29,290 bases of DNA from JANLQX01 sp031423635. GTDB lineage: Bacteria; Actinomycetota; Acidimicrobiia; Acidimicrobiales; JANYDT01. The notes under the pieces are model-generated. The model saw only the letters and a program-made list of their open reading frames with translations, ran no database searches and was not told where the DNA came from. This document shows, piece after piece, positions 29,230 through 29,290 of the stretch; position 1 is the first letter of the stretch; the number at the start of each line of letters is the position of its first letter. A program made the translations under genes and the position numbers. The DNA lies in assembly GCA_031423635.1 (NCBI GenBank), contig JANPFX010000076.1:1-29290 (forward strand), in the 5' to 3' direction.

Positions 29230-29290
29230 TCCCGCGGGAACGGATTCTTCCTCAGCCGATTTCCGCCGGGTCTTGGTGGGCTTCGGACGC
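29227..29290 (-). CDS. C-terminal tail of an unidentified protein (possibly trigger factor)
   Basis: Reading in from the window end on the minus strand, the frame gives RPKPTKTRRKSAEEESVPAG and a TAG stop at 29227. The Lys/Arg stretch followed by an acidic end resembles the low-complexity tails of actinobacterial trigger factor, and tRNA-Pro is a known neighbour of tig in some actinobacteria as I recall. With only 21 codons this is a guess, and the gene body lies outside the window. Confidence 0.45.
   Translation of the reverse strand, partial: RPKPTKTRRKSAEEESVPAG

Overview
The window reads as chromosomal DNA of a high-GC actinobacterium, most likely from class Acidimicrobiia (Ilumatobacter-like). 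This is an inference. It rests on the base composition, the mycobacterial-type Dcd and AAC(2') proteins, a long-tail EtfD-like Fe-S protein, Thr/Pro/Ala-rich low-complexity linkers in exported proteins, and many leaderless-looking promoters (TANNNT 6-10 nt before a start codon). Almost everything is housekeeping or transport. I see no phage, insertion sequence or CRISPR array.

Layout. 1-2478 (minus strand): the start of an internally shortened adenosine deaminase, a DUF2087 protein and the replicative helicase DnaB. 2479-2780: a regulatory gap with a cluster of DnaA-box-like 9-mers and a 21-bp tandem repeat carrying duplicated -10 elements. 2781-4165: an AAC(2')-family acetyltransferase, then a SRPBCC/DUF3995 gene broken by three frameshifts, one of them a 20-bp tandem duplication. 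4363-7204: an NMT1/THI5-type ABC importer (ATPase, permease, binding protein). 7446-9305: an SDR, a small two-helix membrane protein, and dcd preceded by a coupled 18-codon leader ORF. 9410-11850 (minus): a GH84 glycosidase, a CDF metal transporter and a zinc-ribbon protein. 12099-15078: an EtfD-like membrane Fe-S oxidoreductase divergent from uridine kinase. 15180-16141: tRNA-Gly, an exported TPR protein, a bidirectional terminator and tRNA-Lys. 16202-20434: a class I glutamine amidotransferase, two related cyclophilins and an M23 peptidase. 20468-24509: an iron ABC importer (fbpABC-like) behind a DtxR/IdeR-like palindrome. 24522-27525: lysC with an internal beta-subunit start, asd and a Rieske ferredoxin. 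27528-29290 (minus): an MFS transporter, a MazG-like protein, tRNA-Pro and the C-terminal tail of another gene.

The most unusual feature is a composite intergenic repeat of about 150 bp present four times (copies A-D at 7213, 11896, 16947 and 25799). Every copy starts 6-14 nt after a stop codon and lies on the same strand as that gene. It consists of a 16-bp motif (GGAGAGAGGTTGCCCC), a conserved GC-rich core, a second copy of the motif leading into a GCCCCC...GGGGGC palindrome, and a long terminal hairpin whose stem shows compensatory base changes between copies. I do not recognise it as a described element. It looks like a mobile or amplified structured 3'-end module.
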